A stretch of DNA of 12,655 nucleotides, taken from the NCBI GenBank assembly GCA_027575765.1, contig JANBPT010001190.1, positions 1 to 12,655 on the forward strand, given 5' to 3'. The notes beneath the pieces were generated by a model, which was not told the DNA's origin, ran no database searches, and saw only the letters and a program-made list of their open reading frames with translations. Origin of the DNA: Tieghemiomyces parasiticus (taxonomy: Eukaryota > Kickxellomycota > Dimargaritomycetes > Dimargaritales > Dimargaritaceae). Positions 8,695-12,655 of the stretch are shown in pieces; within the stretch, counting starts at the first letter, position 1; every line of letters begins with the position of its first letter. The position numbers and the translations under genes were made by a program.

Positions 8695-9741
8695 TTACTT
8701 TTGGAACTCCCAGTCGCGGTTGTCTAGCGGGCACACTTTGCGGGTCTTAAGCCACCGCGAAATGCAGTGGAAGTGGAACGCGTGCTACAGGTACGGTCAT
8801 GTGGTAGATATGCAAGTGGTAGATGCGAGGGGTTAAACGGGGCGGACTTGGGTTTGAGGTGCAGCTACCAGCGTAAGACTTGTGGTACATGATTATCAAC
8901 TACCATGAAGTGAACGGCGTCGGCTTACGTTGCAAATACCCCACGCGACGTTGCATTCGTCACTGGTGGCGGAGGCCTGGTTGGCCTGACATTCGATACC
9001 TATGAAGGTAAGCACAGCAGTAAGGTGTGTGTGGGCGCATCCGGGCCGACACGATAATGGTCATGGGAGTATTAGTACTGTCTACCATACACGAGTAGAG
9101 CGGAGTCAGAACAGTGTATTGGCCAGCGCGGCGTATATCATCGCTACTTACAAAGGTCCATAATGTGGTTACGGCAGATGGCACAGTTATCAACCTGAAT
9201 GTCTGTGGAAGTGGATGGGAGGTGGCGCCAAACCAGGAGATACGGTGAGCCTTATGGCCATAGCCGCTTAGTAACTACGGATTACCTTCGCTGAGAGGTA
9301 CACTGCACACGCCGGTATGGCTACGTAGAACCGAGTGGCTTCGGAGTAATGCTGATTGTGATATTCTACCCAGACGAGTTGGCAAGGTGTATAACTCTGA
9401 CGGCGTCGGGGTTGCAACCGAAGGCTTCTAGTTCCGTTGAAAATACTTACCCCAAGCCCAAAGGGCGACGGCATTCCACTGGATTGGGAAACGGAGAGGG
9501 GGGGTTGTAGGCGGACCAGGTACAGAGGAGTTAGCGACAATACCCGCTACCGACCGCCTTCCCTCACGACCCTGGGGCGGAAGACATGGCCCGCCGATCA
9601 AGGCCATTTGATTAAGAATGCCTCCCAAACGATGACCCAACTTACCTCCTTTACTTCGAAGCGTTTCTGTACGGCCTTGCCGCTCGCCTCGGCAGTGGCG
9701 GCCACCTGCTTGGAAGGGCTATCGACTTCCATGGACGACAT
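8695..9741 (-). CDS. rbx1: RBX1/HRT1 RING-box protein, five exons
   Basis: RBX1 is the RING-H2 subunit of cullin-RING (SCF-type) ubiquitin ligases; it binds the cullin and recruits the E2 or the NEDD8 E2. Model: complement(join(8695..8784, 8929..8999, 9152..9202, 9451..9478, 9646..9741)), 111 residues against 108 in human. The N-terminus MSSMEVDSP resembles human MAAAMDVDTP and is followed by KRFEVKE and the cullin-inserting strand WNAVALWAW. All twelve zinc ligands are present: C48, C51, C59, C62, C74, C81, H83, H86, H88, C89, C100 and D103. W93, equivalent to the E2-contacting W87 of human RBX1, is kept. Introns of 167, 248, 152 and 144 nt start GTAAGT (three) or GTAAGC (one) and end CAG or TAG; phases are 0, 1, 1, 0. 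Exon 2 is only 28 nt. The start is the first ATG after the upstream C/T-rich DNA; a second Met follows at residue 4. The protein ends WEFQK, three residues short of the human YGH tail. That stop overlaps a GTAAGT that could serve as a donor. Confidence 0.97.
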
Positions 9742-10031
9742 GATGAGGGCTGAATGCGGAGACGGCTTGCACAGGAAGGTCAAGCGGTGATTGGACCAGG
9801 CTGAAGCGGACTTGACGTGTAGGAATGGGGAAAGAGAAAGACGGGGGAAGGCTAACAAGAATTAGATAGTACGACAAGAGGTGGGCAACTCGTGCTGATG
9901 GAATGGTGCGCTGCTGAGCCAGTGGTGGGATTTGGACTGCGGTTCCAGCTGCTGGGCCGTATGAGTCTATCGTTTACCCCTTCCCTCCCCACCCTTCCCG
10001 AATCATTATGGGAAGGTGGAAAAGCGAGAAC
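9742..10031. promoter_or_regulatory. rbx1 upstream region (possibly a divergent promoter)
   Basis: This is the 290 nt 5' of the rbx1 start on the - strand. If the small + strand reading frame at 10032 is a gene, the two would be divergently transcribed from here. Purine-rich on + (C/T-rich read towards rbx1) between about 9820 and 9860. No clear TATA box or named factor site was seen. Confidence 0.35.
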
Positions 10032-10341
10032 ATGGCGGGCAGCTGGGTGGAAGGCGGCTTACATACATCGTCAAGTCCGCTGGAAGAAGCCGTGCAAGCC
10101 TACAAGTCTCCGTACTTTCAGCGGTCCAGGAGCCCTTCCCTAATGACATTTCTAGCAGCACCGCTACCTAAAGGACTCGCATCGGCCCTCCCCGTGTAGT
10201 TCCTATTAGATACTTTTGCCTAGCGGCGCGTATGGCACGACCCGGTGGCTTGTTCCAAATAAACCCTTCACGATTGACGGGATAGCCTCTCCATGCAGTT
10301 ACCCAGTGAAGGTCGAGACCGAGGCCGACCGACTAGAGTAG
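10032..10341 (+). CDS. Hypothetical small protein, two exons
   Basis: Tentative model: join(10032..10111, 10224..10341), 65 residues. The ATG has a favourable AACATGG context. Exon 1 encodes LHTSSSPLEEAVQAYKSP and ends at donor GTACTT (phase 2). A 112-nt intron contains CTAATGAC, a possible branch point, and ends TTTTGCCTAG. Exon 2 encodes GAYGTTRWLVPNKPFTIDG and ends in an acidic tail KVETEADRLE before TAG. Exon 2 is open for 38 sense codons and most exon 1 codons end in G or C or match the local bias. I do not recognise the protein, and it has no signal peptide, membrane segment or cysteine pattern. An in-frame ATG at 10008 would add eight residues. Upstream exons are possible. It could be a chance splice of random open frames. 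Confidence 0.33.
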
Positions 10342-10629
10342 GCTACGATTACCATATTTAAGAGGCGGGCTACCGGTGGAGTCCCTCTTCTCGGGTATGC
10401 CACCGCCAACCAAATTAGGGGAAGCTTGGTACTTGAGCTCCCGTGCTGAACTTTCCAGGGTTCAATCCTTGCTGAAGAGGCCTAAACATTGCCGCTTCCA
10501 CGCCATTTGCGAAGCGTCCTCACCCTATTGGAACCCGCCGATCATTGTGGCTTGGCTTTGCAATGCAAGCAGTTCACAGTTTTGGACCACCAAACTATAG
10601 GGCAGTTCGGGGATGAACGTCAAGGGGCA

Positions 10630-10949
10630 TCATTTGGCCTCTATATAACGATATAGTTTGCATAAAGGTGCACAGTATTTGGTGGATATTATCCGGCTTG
10701 AGAGCTCCGGCGTGGGTTGGCAGAACAGGAGGTCGTTCTGCGGCATGAATAAGTAAAGATGAAAGAATCCCTGGCCGGTGACCTGGGACAACGTCACCGG
10801 TAGGCTCCCTTCCCTCCTCAATACGATAGCCCATGGCCGTGGCTTACCCAGCGGCCGTCGTTGTTGAGGTCTGTGACGTGCAGATGAGGGAGGCACGTCA
10901 ACAAACCCCAGTGGGCGAATGTTTTATGGAGGAAGGGTGGTGGTGGTGG
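10630..10949 (-). CDS. Unidentified spliced gene, 3' exons (partial model)
   Basis: The last exon, 10630-10782, reads 50 codons to a TGA and encodes VTGQGFFHLYLFMPQNDLLF near its start. The exon before it ends at 10848 with ...LNNDGRW and is open upstream to 10949, beyond which an in-frame TGA lies. The 65-nt intron has donor GTAAGC, acceptor TTGTCCCAG and phase 0 on both sides. About three quarters of the codons end in G or C although the local DNA is near 50% GC, which supports coding. I recognise no domain. The 5' end is unresolved: an acceptor CACGTCACAG lies within the upstream open frame at about 10873, and a Leu/Ser-rich - strand frame around 11342-11569 could be part of the same gene. 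Confidence 0.35.
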
Positions 10950-10950
10950 T
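10936..10950. repeat. (GGT)5 microsatellite
   Basis: Five perfect GGT units. On the - strand this reads as a poly-Pro or poly-His type run just upstream of the open frame that precedes the 10783-10847 intron. Confidence 0.85.
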
Positions 10951-10952
10951 CA

Positions 10953-12513
10953 ATGACTACAATATTTTCGGGTCCTCGGCGCCATAGAAAAGTAATCGCG
11001 TATGATTGCCATAGCTGACGTCAGATTAGAACCTCGAAACCCTGCCGTACCCTAATGGGAGGTCGATCAGCCATAATTCGGCAACGAGGCGGTGGGTTCA
11101 CCCGTCAGATATGGGGACGTACGGTGAACTTACAAAGTGCCAAGAAATCCCGCTTCGAGCTATGGTACGCAGAGGATTGCCAGAAACTTATATTACAGCG
11201 ACTCACCAAACACCCAAAATTCCGAGGCTATGTGCCATACTCCGCCTTTCGCACGTCGGCCCCGGCATTTACAAATCGATTGACTTTTGTGGCTCTCTGC
11301 AGACGGGACGCCGTGATAGCTACTACATGAGCGTGCGAGCCTCAAGCAGTTCTTATCTGCATTAGGACCCTTAAGAGAGAGAGAGGAATAATGGTGTGCG
11401 CGGCTCTGTTGGCCAAGCCCACCCTTGTTAGCTCTCTCTGGGCTATCGATATGGGAAATGCGAAAGGAGAGAGCTGACGCCCACCCAATGGCAAGTGGGA
11501 GCTTCTTTCTACCGTCCACGCCAGCGTTTGCCTGTTGGGTGCTATCCGAGCATCCTGGTTGCAGAGCAATGGGCATGGAAAATGGTTACGCGGCCGGGCA
11601 GATCTTCAACAAGACCACATAGGGTTTCCTGATGTTTCCCTTCGCCCAGCCTACAGAGTCGCCACCTTAGCTACCAATGGTGTACTTCCTCTACCGCTTG
11701 GACCACTATCCCCCCTCCCCTCCCACCTCTTCCTCACAAGGTCTGATCCAGCGGGGTACGCCTTCGCCCCGAGAAAATAAAATCAGAGCGACAGTGATTG
11801 CACACCCAAGCAGGGTAGTGCCGCTTCCCCCTCCCTCCTTATTCGCTGCCTCGTAGGCCCTGCCCGCGCGCTGCGCCGTAGTCAGGTACACCGTCAGGAC
11901 CACCACCGTCTCCTATCGTCCATTCGCTCGCCCACTGTATACGCCCAGCCTTGGTAGGAGGGGTAAGGTTGACAAGGCTACTTTTCGCTCTTCGACCAGT
12001 AATAGTACCCTTGGACAGTTCGAGGCCGAGGGCGTAACGCCGTCTGGTGGTGACTACTCCCCCTGCGGGCGCAGCACCCCCTCCCCCATTGCTGCCCCTG
12101 ACCACTAAGGCTTTACGTTAGAATTTCGAGAGATGTAGCGACCATATGTCCTTCCCTTATCGACGCTATGCGCATAGTGGGGGGGCTTGGGTGTTCATTA
12201 TGGCCGAGACCCATCCACTGTCACATCCCCCCACCCACGCACGGGTCCTCCCCGCGACGACCTTTAGGCTCAGACAGACCCCTGCCTCAGTGATGCTGCA
12301 GACTAAAGGTCGGCAGACCAAGCGTGCAGTTCTCCCACCGTGCCACCGTGCTCAGAACGAAGCGGGCCAAATGGACCAAGGTTTCGGTTCCACAAGGCAG
12401 CCCGCCAGCGTCCCTCGTCCTCTCCTCAGGTACTAAATGGCGGGGGGATTTATCCGGTACATTCACAGGCCTGGCATCTGTGCAGCTCGGAATATCCGCG
12501 GTCCAAAGGTTAG
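10953..12513. other. Region without an identified gene
   Basis: Overlapping open frames on both strands (for example 11055-11330 on +, 11193-11576 on -, 11839-12105 on -, 12146-12436 on +) have no recognised domain. C/T-rich stretches ending in AG occur on + (for example about 11821-11856, followed by an open frame to 12106) and could be intron ends, so real exons may be present. Nothing here can be assigned a product. Confidence 0.4.
11374..11386. repeat. (GA)n microsatellite
   Basis: A short AGAGAGAGAGAG run. On the - strand it is a CT-rich tract. Confidence 0.8.
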
Positions 12514-12655
12514 AGACGGGGAGCTGTGAAGAGCGGTGGTAACGGCGGCGCCGGGCCGCCTGGTAACGTACTCAATGACAACCTATTGGTTAAGACGGGG
12601 TCGACCGTACTCAAAGCCCTGCAATATCCTCACAACTTTTTGGTTGACAATTTCC
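12514..12655 (+). CDS. Possible exon of a gene running off the right edge
   Basis: From 12514 to the window end one + strand frame is open for 47 codons, beginning directly after a TAG at 12511-12513 that could be an intron acceptor. It encodes a Gly-rich start (KSGGNGGAGPPG) and then NVLNDNLLVKTGSTVLKAL followed by QYPHNFLVDNF, which has the look of a folded-domain sequence. The two minus frames checked over this stretch are interrupted by stops. I do not recognise the family, and the gene's start, strand and product need sequence beyond the window. Confidence 0.35.

Noticed and set aside
8929..8999. + strand reading [20 protein letters not shown] and other neat + frames over 8700-9740
   Set aside because: These are antisense shadows of rbx1 exons, which match the RBX1 family with every zinc ligand.
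10384..10480. tRNA-like signals: GGTTCAATCC B-box and CCTCTTC/GAAGAGG inverted repeat
   Set aside because: The T-stem around the B-box does not pair properly, there are extra bases before the closing stem, and no good A-box or anticodon arm could be placed.
11055..11365. Two overlapping + frames and one - frame, each looking moderately coding
   Set aside because: They are mutually exclusive, lack recognised domains and have no splice or start context that favours one.
1..12655. CRISPR arrays, transposons, long direct or terminal repeats, viral genes
   Set aside because: Reading both strands showed no spaced repeats, transposase, integrase or reverse-transcriptase motifs; only short simple repeats were found.

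Overview
The window is eukaryotic nuclear DNA. Three genes can be named with good support: an intronless COPII coat gene (sec24, + strand), a spliced JTB-family membrane-protein gene (+ strand), and a five-exon RBX1/HRT1 RING-box gene (- strand). Spliceosomal introns with GTAAGT/GTAAGC donors rule out bacteria. Compact genes, short introns (144-248 nt in the two named spliced genes), an uninterrupted 983-codon sec24 and very high G/C at third codon positions fit a fungus. An early-diverging (zygomycete-grade) fungus is my best guess, because JTB is best known from animals and is not a typical yeast or ascomycete gene. The lineage call is inference only.

Layout: 1-1451 is upstream sequence of sec24 with no gene I can support. 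1452-4403 is sec24. 4404-5150 is an intergenic spacer with an 11-C run and T-rich tracts. 5151-5834 is the JTB-like gene (two exons, one 159-nt intron). 5835-8694 is lower-GC DNA without a confidently identified gene; it holds a possible two-exon Cys-rich coding region on the - strand (6386-7063) and simple repeats. 8695-9741 is rbx1 on the - strand. 9742-12655 contains fragments that look coding (a small spliced + strand reading frame at 10032-10341, a spliced - strand 3' end at 10630-10949, and a + strand frame running off the right edge), but none could be identified by homology.

The named genes do not form an operon or a known system. sec24 and the JTB-like protein both concern the secretory pathway (cargo export from the ER, and a signal-peptide-bearing type I membrane protein). 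RBX1 is the catalytic RING subunit of cullin-RING ubiquitin ligases. I see no CRISPR array, transposon, rRNA, convincing tRNA or viral element. Most of the right half is annotated with low confidence because genes here can be cut into exons as short as 28 nt.
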